From Nelumbo lutea (taxonomy: Eukaryota; Streptophyta; Magnoliopsida; Proteales; Nelumbonaceae), in assembly GCA_022828595.1 (NCBI GenBank), contig JAKGHH010000003.1:52441759-52505758 (forward strand): 64,000 bases of DNA. The letters are read 5' to 3'. Positions 1 through 11,440 of this stretch are shown one piece after another (the first letter of the stretch is position 1; every line of letters begins with the position of its first letter). The position numbers were made by a program, and so were the translations under genes. The notes under the pieces are model-generated. The model ran no database searches. It had not been told where the DNA came from and worked only from the letters and a program-made list of their open reading frames with translations.

Positions 1-1350
1 GGACAATAAGGGTAGTGAGAATACAATAGCTAATCATTTATCAAGGCTTGATGAAAATTATGTTGAGAATATATATAATTCTGCACTGCCTGAAGAATTC
101 CCAGATGAGCAACTGTATGCGATTAGCAGTAATAATGAACATTGGTTTGCTGATTTGGCGAATTTCTTGGCAAGAAATGTGGTGCCACTACACTTGACAT
201 ATCAACAGAGAAAGAAATTTTTCTCTGATGTGAAGCATTATCTATGGGATGAACCTTACTTATACAAAATCTGCAGGAAGGTTTGATAAGGAGATGTATT
301 CCTGAGGAGGAAGTGCGAAGTGTTATAAAATTTTGCCATGACAAAGAAGTAGGAGGTCACCATGGAACATCAAGAACCGCTTCAAAGATTCTCCAAAGCG
401 GTTTTTATTGGTCATCGCTCTTCAAGGATGTCTACGCATATGTAAGTGCTTGTGATCATTGCCAAAGGACAAGTAACATCTCTCGACAGAACGAGATGCC
501 CTTGAACAACATTCTTGTCTGCGAAATATTTGATGTGTGGGGCATCGATTTCATGGGACCCTTTCCAAAATCTGTTAATAACTCATACATACTCGTGGCT
601 GTGGATTATGTGAGCAAATGAGTGGAAGCATGTGCATACCCGACTAATGATGCTCGGGTTGTCATTAAATTTTAAAAAAAATTCATATTCACTCGTTTTG
701 GAACACCTCGAACTATCATAAGCGATGGGGGAAAGCACTTCTCCAATAAACAATTCGAACAATTGATAAACAAGTATGGTGTTACGCACAGAATTGCAAC
801 CCCTTACCACCCTCAGACTAGCATATTTTAGAAAAGATGGTCACCACATCTAGGAGAGATTGGTCCTTGAAATTAGACGATGCACTTTGGGCTTACCATA
901 CTACATTCAAATCCCCAATTGGTATGTCTCCGTATCAATTAGTTTTCGGCAAGGTGTGCCATCTACTCGTTGAGTTGGAACATAAAGCTTACTGGGCTAC
1001 CAAATTTTTGAATTTTGATTTGAGAAATGCAGGTAATGAAAGGAAACTTCAACTCAACAAATTAGAAGAATGGAGGAATCAAGCATATGAGAATGCCCGG
1101 ACCTACAAAAAAAAAACTAAAGCATGGCATGACTCCCGTATTGCAGGGAAGGAATTTAAGGAAGGAGAAGACCCTTTGTAGTGGCTAAGGTATTCCCTTA
1201 TGGAGTGATTGAACTGCATAATGATGATGGAAGCACATTCAAGGTAAATGGACAATGTTGAAAGCACTACATTGAAGGAGAACAATCCATTTACCATGAG
1301 TCCATTCTCTCCTTGAAACAGCCATAAAAGAAAGGAGAAAGTCAAGCTCA
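1..1350 (+). mobile_element. Ty3/gypsy retrotransposon, decayed 3' part of pol (RNase H end and integrase)
   Basis: The reading starts inside pol. About 1-285 gives the RNase H end with an [14 protein letters not shown] motif and the linker to integrase. From about 283 the integrase zinc-binding domain follows (GGHHGTSRTASKIL, then CDHCQRT). Next come the catalytic core start (VWGIDFMGPFPKS, first Asp) and IISDGGKHFSNKQF with the second Asp. 837-1181 gives the C-terminal part ([29 protein letters not shown]). The copy is dead: stops near 285 and 621, frame changes, and a deletion after PYHPQTS (about 830) that removes the region of the third catalytic acidic residue. The motif order and the long non-coding 3' part fit Tat/Athila-type elements. 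The 5' part lies outside the window. Confidence 0.9.
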
Positions 1351-2501
1351 CGACTTAAAATGAGCGCTTGTGGGAGGTAACCCATTGAGTTCAGTTTTTG
1401 TTTGTTTTGTTCAGTTGTCGTTTTTTGTTACTTATGAGTGTGTTTTTTTTTTCTTAATCGTATATAGCAGCCGATTTCACATCTATAGGATCTCAACAAG
1501 GCGTTCAGGGAAGTCCCCTTAAATCTTTCTCTTTTATATAAAGTCATATACATTGAGGGCAATGTATACCTTAAGTATGGGGGGGGGGGATTAAGGGATT
1601 TGATAATTTTTTGTTAACTCTAGCATGCTTCGATCATCACTTTTAACCTTTCCTTTTGAAATTTCAGCTCTCTAGAAACTTGTTTTTGAATGATTTCAAA
1701 CCATCATGAATCATGTGCTTAGGTGGGATAGATAAGAAATGATGCAAGCAAATCTAGCTGAAATTTTTGGCTATGGAAGGTACCTCAGTAGTTTGAATGA
1801 TCAATGGGCAAGATGCAATACAGATTTGACCCCTATAAGCATCTGGTTTTTTACGGACAAACATGGTTTGATTATTATAGAACTTGTTTTGTTCGACATG
1901 TTGAGACCACGATAATGAGTTCTTGGATTGGAATGTGACTTTTCCAAAACAAAATTGAATAGTGTGAGATGGAGCATAAATGCACTCACACTAAAAGAAT
2001 AAGAAGATGGTGAGATGGAGCATAAAATGCACTCACCCCTAGATCCGAAACCCCATTTCACCTTTTGATGCATTGAACCCATGCTAAGTGGTGGAGATGT
2101 GATACATAAGCAAGCTTATGGTAATAACATTCCTTGTTTCGACCTGAAAAAATCGTGAGAGGGTATTTTTGAATCTTGTTGCATGTGATTGTGAAAACAA
2201 TGAGGGCTTACTCTAGTCCTAAATTGTTCATGCGAAGAGATGTTTGTTCTCCTTGATTGTTGATTTCACTTGGGATCATGAGGATTGGCGATTTAAGATT
2301 ATTCTTTGACAAGTTAAAGAGGAAAAAGAAGTGGACGAATGAAAGGATCATTCAATCTGGATTAAGGCATGCGAGAGGACAAATACCCTGTTGAGAAAGA
2401 TCTAGAAAAAAAAATTAGTAGTTAGTCAGCCTATTCCTATTTTATTTTTGCTTGAGTCTTATCTTACCCAAGGACGGGCAAAGTTTAAATGTGGGGGGAT
2501 T
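1351..2501 (+). mobile_element. Ty3/gypsy 3' non-coding region with polypurine tracts
   Basis: No coding sequence is visible. A purine-rich run with ten G residues lies near 1578-1595. A second one, GTGGGGGGAT at 2491-2500, sits just before a TG dinucleotide and is the likely polypurine tract priming plus-strand synthesis. A long spacer between pol and the 3' LTR is usual for Tat/Athila-type elements. Confidence 0.65.
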
Positions 2502-2998
2502 TGATGAGAATAAAATTTATCATATTTTTTATCCCCAAATATTCAGTCTTTTATACTGAATTAGTACTTAATTGGACTCATATTTCTTGTATTTCGGTTT
2601 AGGGCATGAAAGAAGGCATTAAGAGAAAAGCAAGGCAAATCGGATGATTTTTCATAGTTTCGGCATTGTTTAGTAATCTGGGCCTAACTCTCGTATCCGA
2701 TATCCGATTGGGCTTATTCAAAATTCACTAGAAAGCTACAACTTTCATGTTTTGAGCTTTCGTATATTCGGCCTGCATCGAAGTCAAATCCAGGTCTTAA
2801 GTCGGGGAAAATTCGTAGGAATGCCCAATTCACAACAGAAGCCCAACTTGCAGAAAAGCCTTGCAACAACCCAATTCACAGAGGAAGCCTAATACGAATG
2901 CAAGAAAAATAAACTGAGGTGTTTTAGGAGGAATTTTTTGTTTGAGAGATAGTTTAGGAGAAATTTTAGGAGAGGATTAGCTAAGTGATTAGTAACAT

Positions 2999-3029
<31 letters not shown>

Positions 3030-3545
3030 AGGGAGGGAGGGAGGGAGTTGGAGTGGGACTCTAGTGAAGAAGAGAGGGCTGTCATGTGGCTACATGAAAG
3101 GGCCGGGAAGGGGTAAGAGAGGAAGCTAAGGAGAGAGAGTTAAGAAGAAGCTAGGGTTGGGGCAATGGAGCAAAGAGAGGGCTGCTGACATGGCCTATGC
3201 CAGTATATAATATAGTATAGAATCTCATATGTCATGACCAACGTGGAGTTTTTTAAATAATAAAAAACAAAATAAAGATTAAAACGTGGATAGGATTTAA
3301 TGAAATTAGACAAGACTATGGAGTAGGATAAGGGTGATTGAGGGCCTGAAATATGAACCTAGGCCTGGGCTGGGGCAGGGCTTAAATACAAAATATTATA
3401 TTTGTAATGTCTTTTATAAATAAGCAATAAAGCATTTAGTTTAGCCATTCAACTGTTATTTTTAGCCTATTTGGGAGGGCTGAAATCAGGAAAGCCTTTA
3501 AGATATATTTGGTGAAATAAGTGAGGCCAAATCAACTATCAATCA
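2502..3545 (+). repeat. Probable 3' LTR of the Ty3/gypsy element
   Basis: The LTR is inferred to start with TGATGAG right after the polypurine tract. It contains a (GA)n/(GGGA)n tract at about 2999-3046, TA-rich TATA-like sequence near 3205-3220 and an AATAAAG-type signal near 3425. The right end is uncertain (somewhere about 3530-3560), because the partner 5' LTR is outside the window and no target duplication can be tested. Confidence 0.5.
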
Positions 3546-3635
3546 TTCATTTTTTTTTTGCATGTTCCCTTTGGTCGCTTTAGATAGCTTACTGGGAGCA
3601 CCTCAAAGTAGTTGAACCAACTTAGTTGAGACTCT

Positions 3636-3797
3636 GGATCCTATCTATGCCTACCCACAAAACACTACCTCCGTGCATTAGGAACATCTCTCTATGCATA
3701 ATAACATGTAAGAGGATGAGATGTTCCCCAGGTGTGATTGTGATGTTATGTGGATAGGTGTGACTGTGTGGGTAGAGTTGTCGTAGGTAGGAAATCC
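3636..3797. mobile_element. MITE family A, copy 1 (about 160 bp)
   Basis: The ends are imperfect inverted repeats: GGATCCTATCTATG with CTACCCACA at the left, and the complement of GTGTGGGTAG with GGTAGGAAATCC at the right. The interior is itself palindromic (GGAACATC and GATGTTCC arms). A second copy at 34752-34910 shares the termini and the GAACATC/GATGTTC core, which supports a transposon family. The target duplication is not clear. No coding capacity. Confidence 0.6.
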
Positions 3798-4396
3798 AAA
3801 CTCCTTAGCTGAATGTTCAGCTCAGCCCTCCCAAATGAACACTAGAAATCAAAGGTTAGAGCAAGAGTAAGGTGTCATTTGGCAAGTCTTTTTTAAAAAT
3901 ACTTTTGAAAGACTTGACAATCAAAAAACGATGCGAGCTTTTGCATAAAGATCTTGACAACCCATAGACCATTTGGTTAGAGTCATTATTCATACACTGG
4001 ATATGCACATTGCTGATCTAGGTTAGTCAATGCAAATTTGACACTTGACTCAGCATGGGTGGGTCCCATTCACATATGTGGCAGTCCATCTGATGTTTGC
4101 AGGTCCCACCTACAATTACTATGAGTGGACCCCATATACAATTACCATTATCCTACCCTAATTATGATTAACACCATATAGTTCCTAGATGGGTTTTCCA
4201 TGGGTGGGGCTCACATGTCATTTTTTGTGGGGTCCATCTATCAAACTTTTGGGGCCCAAACGTATGAACATGTATTTTTATTTACACTTTAATTGCATAA
4301 AACCCCAATATGATAATGTATATCTAGATGTGTGTCACTACAAAAAACATGTCCAAAGTTTGCAAAAAATATAGCGAGTGTCCCTACAAATCATTT
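3798..4396. other. Intergenic, repeat-like, no gene seen
   Basis: Contains GGGTCC/GTGGACCCCA-type blocks near 4050-4250 that look like a non-autonomous element, but no clean terminal repeats could be delimited. No coding region is supported. Confidence 0.4.
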
Positions 4397-4810
4397 CTAG
4401 GCTAATAAAATAATAATTAAAAGCATTATCAAAATGATGAAACACATCATGCCACAACAACATGCACAGGCTCCAAGTGCAACAATATGCTCCCTTTTAT
4501 AATCCGCATTGCCAATAGCAATATTGTGTTTCTTAACAATGTGTACTTCAGGTTCCTTCGGGGTATAACTATTTGCCCATATGAAGTCATATTCATGTGG
4601 CAAAAATGGGAAAAAATGGTTGCACTATTATTCTTTTTTCTTGATACGTACAATTGCTCACAAATATGTTCTTTCTATGTTGGTTCCATACCTCACCAGT
4701 AGGACATTTATAAAACCATCTTCCATAATCTTACTCAATTTTTGCCATAAATAACCTCATACATCCTCCTCCGCATACACACATGATTCCCCTTCGAATA
4801 GTGGTCATAA
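4397..4810 (-). pseudogene. Possible GRF-type zinc-finger protein remnant
   Basis: On the minus strand, near 4800-4700, a reading gives CVCGGGC, then a stop, then DYGRWFYKCPTGE. After a frame change, 4603-4397 gives EYDFIWANSYTPKEPEVH and ends in a hydrophobic stretch (about 16 residues, ILIMLLIIILLA). The pattern C-x-C ... GR-x-F-Y-x-C-P ... F-x-W, with a C-terminal membrane segment, resembles plant GRF zinc-finger proteins. This is a weak resemblance seen by eye in a broken frame. It could also be the accessory ORF of the neighbouring Harbinger-like element. Confidence 0.3.
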
Positions 4811-5062
4811 CTTTGCAATGAATCCGTTGATCATCATAATAACTACTCAATTAAAATTCCTACCATGATAACTTTAAATGGATACAAGTTCATGGCAGTC
4901 AGTACAATACATATTATAATTAAAACACAAACACGCCAATATTTCTTGGTCGGGTACGATTAACATGTAGGTTATAGTGATCAACCATCTTGAACATGAC
5001 TTCATCCTAGACCTGTTCCATTTATTTTGATGTGTGTGAACCCACTTCAATTAGAATTTGTG

Positions 5063-5480
5063 CTACACCATGGAACATCCCTCCCTCTCCTTCAACGGAA
5101 ACATCATCTTGTAGTAACCCATGCTAATGCACATCCTGTATTTGTAACATCGGGATGAAATTGTGCAACACACAAGCAAATAAAATCCTAATTTGCTTGT
5201 GAATTGGTATGGAGGCATCAACTTCAATATCGGGAATCTTGTCTTCAAAACACCAAACAATGCTCTATGACATTCCTCAATGAAGAATGCACATAATTAA
5301 AGTACTCATCGGCATTCTTTGGACGACCACCTCTTCCTTGAAAGTCTCTTAAGTGGTACCTCTCTAATTGATATGGAGATTAAAAAACTAAGCATATTTG
5401 TGTAACCTGAGTCAACAATTAGTATATTCACAATAAAATACTCCACCCTGCACTTTCTCCACATCAATCAGCATATTCAG
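5063..5480 (-). pseudogene. PIF/Harbinger transposase (HARBI1-type DDE nuclease) remnant
   Basis: Read on the minus strand, the order is: VDSGYTNM (the catalytic-Asp 'DSGY' block), then ERYHLRDFQGRGGRPKNADE, FNYVHSSLRNVIEH, a frame change, then FGVLKTRFPILKLMPPYQF and LLVCC. This order is diagnostic of plant PIF/Harbinger transposases, the source of Tourist MITEs. At least two frame changes and missing N-terminal sequence make it inactive. Its terminal inverted repeats were not found. Confidence 0.85.
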
Positions 5481-6876
5481 CTCTAAACATACCATATACA
5501 TATTTCCTTTATGCTAATTGGCCCCAAAGAATCAATTTTAAGACTTCTCATCCTATCATGTTCTAGTTTAGAATAAGGTTAAGTCACAAATTAATATGCC
5601 AATTCAAGGCCAATCTATAGGGCATAATTAATTACAAGAGATTCCAATTTGCAATCAGAATCTCATAAGTTGTAGAACCATGACGTAAGTTTGATTTGTC
5701 CAACTACAAAACTTGCAACATGCATCACCCAGTCTTGATTAAAACCATGAAAGAAATAGACCAATTTGGCAAAGAGCTGATAAACAATTCATCAAAAGTT
5801 GATACATCACGATTTACATGGAGTCAAATTGTTAAACAATTCACGCACTCCCGAATAAACATTCTTGACTTTGGATGTAGCCAAAATGCCGAATCGTCTC
5901 TTAACATGGGAAAAGAAAGGATAATTTCACATGGTAGACTTCATTCTATTGGAGTTCAATACAATGAAGGTTAAGGTTCTATAAGAAAACCAAAGTAAAT
6001 GTTTCGATACAAGTTAAAGCACCTAATGAGAAATCAATAGCAAGTACAATGATAACAATATGAATTAAACCATACAAAGAACATCCAGTCAAGGTTATAT
6101 AAGAACTTCCCAACTGAACGATCAATAGGAATTAAACCATACTAAAACAGTATGAATAATGAGAACAAATGGAAGAATCCCATCACTGAAGCCCTAAAAA
6201 ACATATGGTGAAAATGGAATGATCATTCATAGGTAAAATGAAGGAATCACAAAAAAAAAGAAAAACCTAAAAAAAAATATATTATCAAATGGAATGAATC
6301 GCATAACTGAATCGCAATGAAACCCTAACAAGCCAGACGGTGTACTGTGAACTACACCTCCACCAAGTACGAACCCACAATCGATCACTGCCGTGAGGAA
6401 GCCAACCATCAATGGGTGTATTTACTCATGTCCAAATCGGGAAAAAAATTAAAAACTATTAGTGAAAGATGGAAAAGAAAGGAAGAAGGAGGAGGTTGCG
6501 ACGGAGGAAAGAGGAGGTGGCGGAGAAAAGAGAATGTAGGGGAGGTTGTTATGGAAGAAGAGACGGTGGAGAAAGAAGAAGAAGAACCTGCGCCAAGCGA
6601 GGTGAGGATCGAGGAACGCTTGATCCTCTTTCTCGTTTCGGTGAGGGTTGGAAGGGAAAAACATCACATGTGCGGGGAAGCTTATCCCAAAACGGGTTTC
6701 TCAAATCTTTTTGGGACGCGATCTTTTTCTCCCAACCAAACGAAAAAATACGAAACACAGGCTGCTGGGCGTCAAAATAGCCGACAGCCCATAGGAAAAG
6801 ATGCACAAGGCCTAAGTTTACCAACAGGGTGAAAAAACAAACCCAATTTTCGGATCATCCAAAATCCTAGGTTTAA
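5481..6876. other. No gene supported; GA/GGA-rich stretch
   Basis: 5481-5600 may continue the transposase remnant on the minus strand. 6460-6600 is a purine-rich GGA/GAA-repetitive stretch that opens long frames on both strands of strongly biased composition (Lys/Arg/Glu or Ser/Phe/Pro). They have no recognisable domain, and I do not treat them as genes. Confidence 0.5.
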
Positions 6877-7138
6877 GGCTATGTTTGGTTTGAAAAAAAG
6901 AATTGGCATTGGTTCCCCACAGATTATGCCCCCTTTCCACACCACACAGCACATCCCAACCATGCATTGGCAACATCTCCCCATGACAAGTTTGGGAGAT
7001 GTTCTCAATGCACGCTAAGATAGTAAGATGTGTTGTGGGGCGTGTTCCATGCGGAGCCAATCCAAACTCAGAAAGAAAGGTAGGGAAACCTATAGTCCCA
7101 CCTTTCCCTACCTTTTTCTTTCAAACCAAACAGCAACC
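6877..7138. mobile_element. MITE, about 260 bp, with terminal inverted repeats
   Basis: The left end GGCTATGTTTGGTTTGAAA pairs with the complement of the right end (GGTTGCTGTTTGGTTTGAAA), about 16 of 19 positions. Inside are a second palindrome (GGGAGATGTT / AACATCTCCC) and a hairpin GGTAGGGAAA..TTTCCCTACC at about 7079-7112. No coding capacity. Flanking TAA/ACA does not give a convincing target duplication, so the superfamily is open. Confidence 0.6.
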
Positions 7139-7787
7139 ACAGCCCATATATTAAAAGGAAAGTCAGTGTGAAAGTTTGAATACAAAGCAGATAATAATCC
7201 CGATAGGCTACACCCAGGGCCCGATTCGGTTCTGGTAATTAAGGCCGACTCCACGGCCAGCCATGGCACAATTCCAACACATTGATCTATAGAAACCGAT
7301 GTTTTATAGTTATTGAAACAACAAACAAAACTAAACAAAGTGGAAGGCCAACTTGATGATCAATCATGCATGCGTGAATGTACATGGGGCCCACACGCAT
7401 GTATATGAAACACTACCATGGTTCTTTAGCCTTTTGATACCACCAGTTGATTGGCTGTAAGCTTTTCCGGTATCAAAGTCGAAAAGGTACTGCCATGAAG
7501 GTTATCTGATTTGAACATCAATATTGGAATTCACTACTTGACATTGATTCTGAAATTTTTATCCAAAAAATGTAATAAATGAATGTGCTGATTACGTAAA
7601 TGAAGATATACAACCTTGGCACAACTCTTTGAGGAAGGCCAAAGCAAAGGAAAAGAATAAATTAAAAGTGAATACACAAAATTATTCTTGCTCTATCTCT
7701 TTGAGCTTCGATCCATCTTCAGTGTTCAGTGAAGCACCGGATTCATCAGGTATATCATATTTGGATCTGAAGTTGGTTTCGTTCAGT
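7139..7787. other. Intergenic; 3' flank of the peptide gene
   Basis: Unique-looking sequence without a supported gene. Because the peptide gene is on the minus strand, its 3' UTR should lie at about 7550-7787; no clear polyadenylation signal was fixed. Confidence 0.4.
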
Positions 7788-8003
7788 TTATGGACATTTG
7801 TTGTTTGGTCGGGTTGTGGTACATGAAAGTCCGGTAGGTGGTACTGAGCCTCTTAGGGATTGAAGTTGCAGAACGATATCTTCCTTTCTAATTAACCACT
7901 CATCTCCATCAAGAGGCCGAGCAGCTGCAAGAGGCAAGAGTAGAACTGAAAACAAGATTAGAGTGATCAAAACCGTCAACAGATTTCTTCTGAACGACCC
8001 CAT
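7788..8003 (-). CDS. Small secreted peptide precursor, CTNIP/SCREW-like phytocytokine candidate
   Basis: A 71-codon intact frame encodes Met-Gly-Ser-Phe-Arg-Arg, then a strongly hydrophobic core (residues 8-24) ending PLAAA-RP, a good signal peptide with cleavage near residue 28. The predicted mature part is about 43 residues and ends QSLRGSVPPTGLSCTTTRP with Cys61 and Cys70. From family knowledge, plant CTNIP/SCREW peptides are secreted, carry a QSLxRGPVPP-like stretch followed by CTNIP and a second Cys, and signal through the receptor kinase HSL3/NUT in immunity and stomatal control. Here CTNIP is CTTTR and the segment is shorter, so the assignment is an inference. I chose ATG 8001-8003; an in-frame ATG 24 codons upstream would put charged residues before the signal peptide. 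A TATA box lies about 170 bp upstream. Confidence 0.6.
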   Translation of the reverse strand: MGSFRRNLLTVLITLILFSVLLLPLAAARPLDGDEWLIRKEDIVLQLQSLRGSVPPTGLSCTTTRPNNKCP

Positions 8004-8169
8004 TATTCTGATGAACAAGTAAGCTATTTTTTTTTTCTCTGTTGCAGGATATGAATGAAGTATGAATGGATTCAATGGTGCTTGGAGTGCAGGTTTACGT
8101 GAAAACTGAAAAAGAATGGGATAGATGTTATATGCCTGAATGATGATGAATAACTGAAACCAGAGAATA

Positions 8170-8180
8170 CATATATATAG
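8170..8180 (-). promoter_or_regulatory. TATA box of the peptide gene
   Basis: On the minus strand the sequence reads CTATATATAT, about 167-177 bp upstream of the chosen ATG. This leaves a plausible 5' UTR of about 130-140 bases. Confidence 0.55.
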
Positions 8181-8441
8181 ATTTGTTGTTGGATTAATTT
8201 GCCCAGTTAACGCTAGCTGATAAAAAACCTTGAGTCTAGTCTAAATTTTGACTGCTTAAACGATAGAATTTTGAATCCTTCTGAACGCGAAACTCTTGAC
8301 CACACTATTCGATCGGTATACCACAAAATGTTTGCCCTTTCTTCATGGCTTCTCCTACCCGTTTTAAATTCAAATCGAACTTGTTGGGATTCCCAGATTG
8401 ATCAAATTAAATGCGGCTCATTGATTTCTTTCATGGGTTAG

Positions 8442-8840
8442 TAGACCTGGCAAAAAGTTGACTCAACCGGAAAAAGCGACCCGACCCGACCCTGTGCAGT
8501 GACCCTAACTATAGAAATCGGTTTGACCTGACCTAAAAAAACTCGATTTGGGTTGGATCGGGTTGGGCCACACTGGGTCACCTATTTTCAAACTGGTGTT
8601 AATCCGGATGCCTGAACAGTTCAAACCATTTGAACCGGATGGTTAAATCCATTTCCAGCTAAAAATTGTTGATTTGGTCAAAAATAATTTAGGCAATTGA
8701 ACCATTGACCCAACCCTAACATGAATATTTAGGGTTAAGGTTGTAGTCTTTACTAATTCAACCCAAAAACTGGCCCGACCTGAAATGACTTGAAAGTTGC
8801 CTTAATGACCCAACTCAACCCGACCCGATTGCCAGGTAGT
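8442..8840. mobile_element. hAT-like MITE family B, copy 1 (about 400 bp)
   Basis: The left end TAGACCTGGCAAAAAGTTGAC and right end ATTGCCAGGTAGT form an inverted pair. The body is rich in CCCGACCC/GGGTCGGG units. The same termini bound the copy at 26545-27032, where an 8-bp target duplication is visible. The duplication here is not clear, so the right end is approximate. Confidence 0.65.
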
Positions 8841-9719
8841 TTAGAGCGGATCCATCCCAACCCAATGACCCACTTTATCCTACACGTTCTTGACTTTTGC
8901 AGTAGTAGAAGTTGGAATCTACTCTTATTATGCTGTCAAGACACAAATCTGTTTTCATTACCCCCCAAATTAAAAAGCACAGATTTGTTTTCTGTCTTTC
9001 AATACTTTTCAAATATTCCGGCCAGCTCATGTAAGGTTGACTACGCGCTATTTTCATTTTACCTTTCTCTTGAGCATGACTTAGCCTGGCCTTTTGTTTT
9101 TGCCACGTGGACAAAAATATAATACGAGCTTTTCATAACCAAGCCCAAACATGGCTTTGCATTATTTTTCAATTACAATTTGATCAGAACATTGTGTTCT
9201 CACTAATTGAACGTAAACCAATAGCCTGCTTCAGCCTGTTCAATCAAATTGAATCTGCTTTATCAGATTTAGAAAAACAACTTGGAATATCAGATTAACT
9301 CATCTGATATTACATATCTCACTCTTAAAATCAACTGAAATTGGATCAAGGTCAGATTTAGAGAGGATAGTCTATAAGAAAGGATTAATTTGTAGGTCGA
9401 CGTTTAGAGGTGGATGAATCAAAGCTGTCCGACCACAGAGAGGTCGACGTCTTAAGAACCTCCAAGGGATATTTGATGGCTGCTACTGCTTGTCACACAG
9501 ACGACAGACATTAGCAAATACCGAGCAATTTTGAGGTGTGCCCACCACCACAAGTTGAGTTTTTGTTTAATGGTAGATCAAGTTACCAAATTTAACAATA
9601 AGCATCATCTTGTTTCTCATGCTGTGGGTCTTTTAACTTATTAATTAATATGAGAAACTCCATTTTTAAGTTGTATGAGTTTGCTTTGAAGGCCTCGTTT
9701 TTTTTTAAACTCAATTTTA
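8841..9719. other. Intergenic, nothing recognised
   Basis: Short frames on both strands have no recognisable domain or consistent codon use. No repeat termini were found. Confidence 0.4.
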
Positions 9720-10238
9720 CCCTCCACCTCCCTCCTCCTCTTTCTCTCTCTCCCTTTTTTTTTTCTTGTTGGGTTCAGGCACAGAGCAACAGGACATGAG
9801 AATCAGCTCATGCTGAAATTAAAGGAGGAGGGGTTTCACCGTGCTCTGTCTTGCTGAAGCTATCCGAAGTTCCGAACGCCGATGACCACTGCAACATTGT
9901 TGAAGCTCTTCGCCTTGCAATGACCATCCCACCACTGCAACTCCTCTCCCTCCCTCTCTCTCTCTCTCTCTTTCCAGTGAGCGATTTGCCGCTGCTCTGA
10001 GACTCTTGACCCGGCCAAAGCACGCAGAAAACAAATCAGATCCAAGTGCGGCCAAAATACGCAGGGAAAAAAGGATTCGCCTCTGTGCCCCTCTTCTCTC
10101 TTACCTCTCTCTCTCTCTCACACACACATATCCCGTCCTTTGCACCTTTTACATCATAGCCACTGCCGCTGCAAGTCTCTCTCTCTCTCTCATATCCTGT
10201 CCCCGCCGCTACAAGTCTCTAGATCTCTCTCTCTCTCT
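9720..10238. repeat. CT-rich low-complexity tracts
   Basis: Several (CT)n/(TC)n runs lie near 9735-9765, 9945-9975, 10100-10125, 10175-10195 and 10215-10240. Frames on the minus strand here are mostly Arg-Glu repeats created by the tracts. Confidence 0.7.
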
Positions 10239-10239
10239 T

Positions 10240-10508
10240 TCGGTTTGCCACTATAACCTGGCCATCAAGTGTACCTCCTTTGATCGAAACTCCATTAACG
10301 CCTTCAAAGGAAAGCCAGGAGTCAAAACTACCAAGAACGTGAACACAACACGATTGAGTTAAGTAACTTCTCAGTGGCACATATACTGTTGCCAGAGAAG
10401 ATGAGCCACAAGCTCCTGTCCATGCTTCCAAGAAGGCATGGGTGGAGTCAGTTTTGCTATCACCTTTGGCCCCAAAATCGTCAAGAGGTCAACATTGTAG
10501 TTTGCAGC
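10240..10508 (-). pseudogene. Polygalacturonase (glycoside hydrolase 28) exon fragment
   Basis: Minus-strand reading from 10508 downward gives NYNVDLLTILG, then after a frame change GAKGDSKTDSTHAFLEAWTG, ACGSSSLATVYVPLRSYL, another frame change, then SWLSFEGVNGVSIKGGTLDG. This is the N-terminal region of plant polygalacturonases (FGAKGDGxTDSTxAF, then the first beta-helix rungs ending GGTLDGQ). The homology stops abruptly at the CT repeats near 10240, and no catalytic NTD/DD/GHG/RIK region follows. The active gene would hydrolyse pectin in the cell wall; this copy cannot. Confidence 0.8.
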
Positions 10509-11440
10509 CACGTTGTTGGGGACAAGAGCATTAACTTAAAGTGAGAAAAGAAAAGCGATGAACTTCAACATTTTGATCGAGAGAGAGAGACAGAAGATTA
10601 CGGTGGGGTGGTGCTCTATATTCGTATTATCACGCAGACGGTGGTGCTCGATTGGACCTGCTCCTGAAGAAGGAAAATGTGTCGTGAACACGTTGGTCAA
10701 TATAAAGGTTTCGGAATCGCCTGCGAAACCCGAACTGAAGACTCCTCCTATCGTCGCTAGATCTACAGAGTTTTGGAATCGCCCGCAAAAACCATACCAA
10801 AGACGGTCGTGTTGCAATGGTCTTGTTGTAGGGTTCATCTTTGAGATCTGTATTTTCTAAGCTGTAGGGGTCTGAACACCATTGCCAAACGGTAGGAGTT
10901 CCCAATTTGATTTAATCCCTTCCGTCAATGTTTTTAAGGACAATGATAATTTTCAGAAATAGGAGTAGCCTTAGACAATTTTCAAGTAGCAAGGGTATAT
11001 TTAGTTAAAACTATTTTACCCTAATTAAATTCATGTCCGTTAGAATTAGTGGGTTATAAAAAAAAGAACCATTTCTCAAGTGGCTTATTTATCTAGCCAA
11101 GAGTAGGGAAGTAATACTTTATTCAAATTTCAGTAAATTACTTACCCAAGCAGTCAAAAATCCTAATACATGATAGAACAATATTGTCCCTTCAATAACG
11201 TCACTTTTTTTGAATAAATGGATCATTATACATCTTTTACTTAAATAAATGAATACTGGTAAGTGCTCTTATCTAGATAATTATTTCTCAGGAAACACTT
11301 GCTCAAATAAGTGCACAAGTACCATTTATCTGTCTTCTTTTTTATACATCCAAATTTTCCCTTTTTTCTCTCCCTTCCCCTTCACCAATAAATTTTGAAA
11401 TTTTCCTGGATTGTATTGTTATTCACGATTTAAATATTGT
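10509..11440. other. Intergenic; long minus-strand frame of unknown nature
   Basis: A frame at 10536-10838 (minus) contains FCGRFQNSVDLATIGGVFSS but matches no family I recognise, and plus-strand frames overlap it. Possibly upstream sequence of the polygalacturonase relic. 10911-11440 shows nothing. Confidence 0.35.

Noticed and set aside
6347..6832. A 161-codon plus-strand frame with Lys/Glu/Arg-rich sequence and overlapping minus-strand frames
   Set aside because: Low-complexity GGA/GAA composition, open in several frames at once, no domain; not evidence of a gene.
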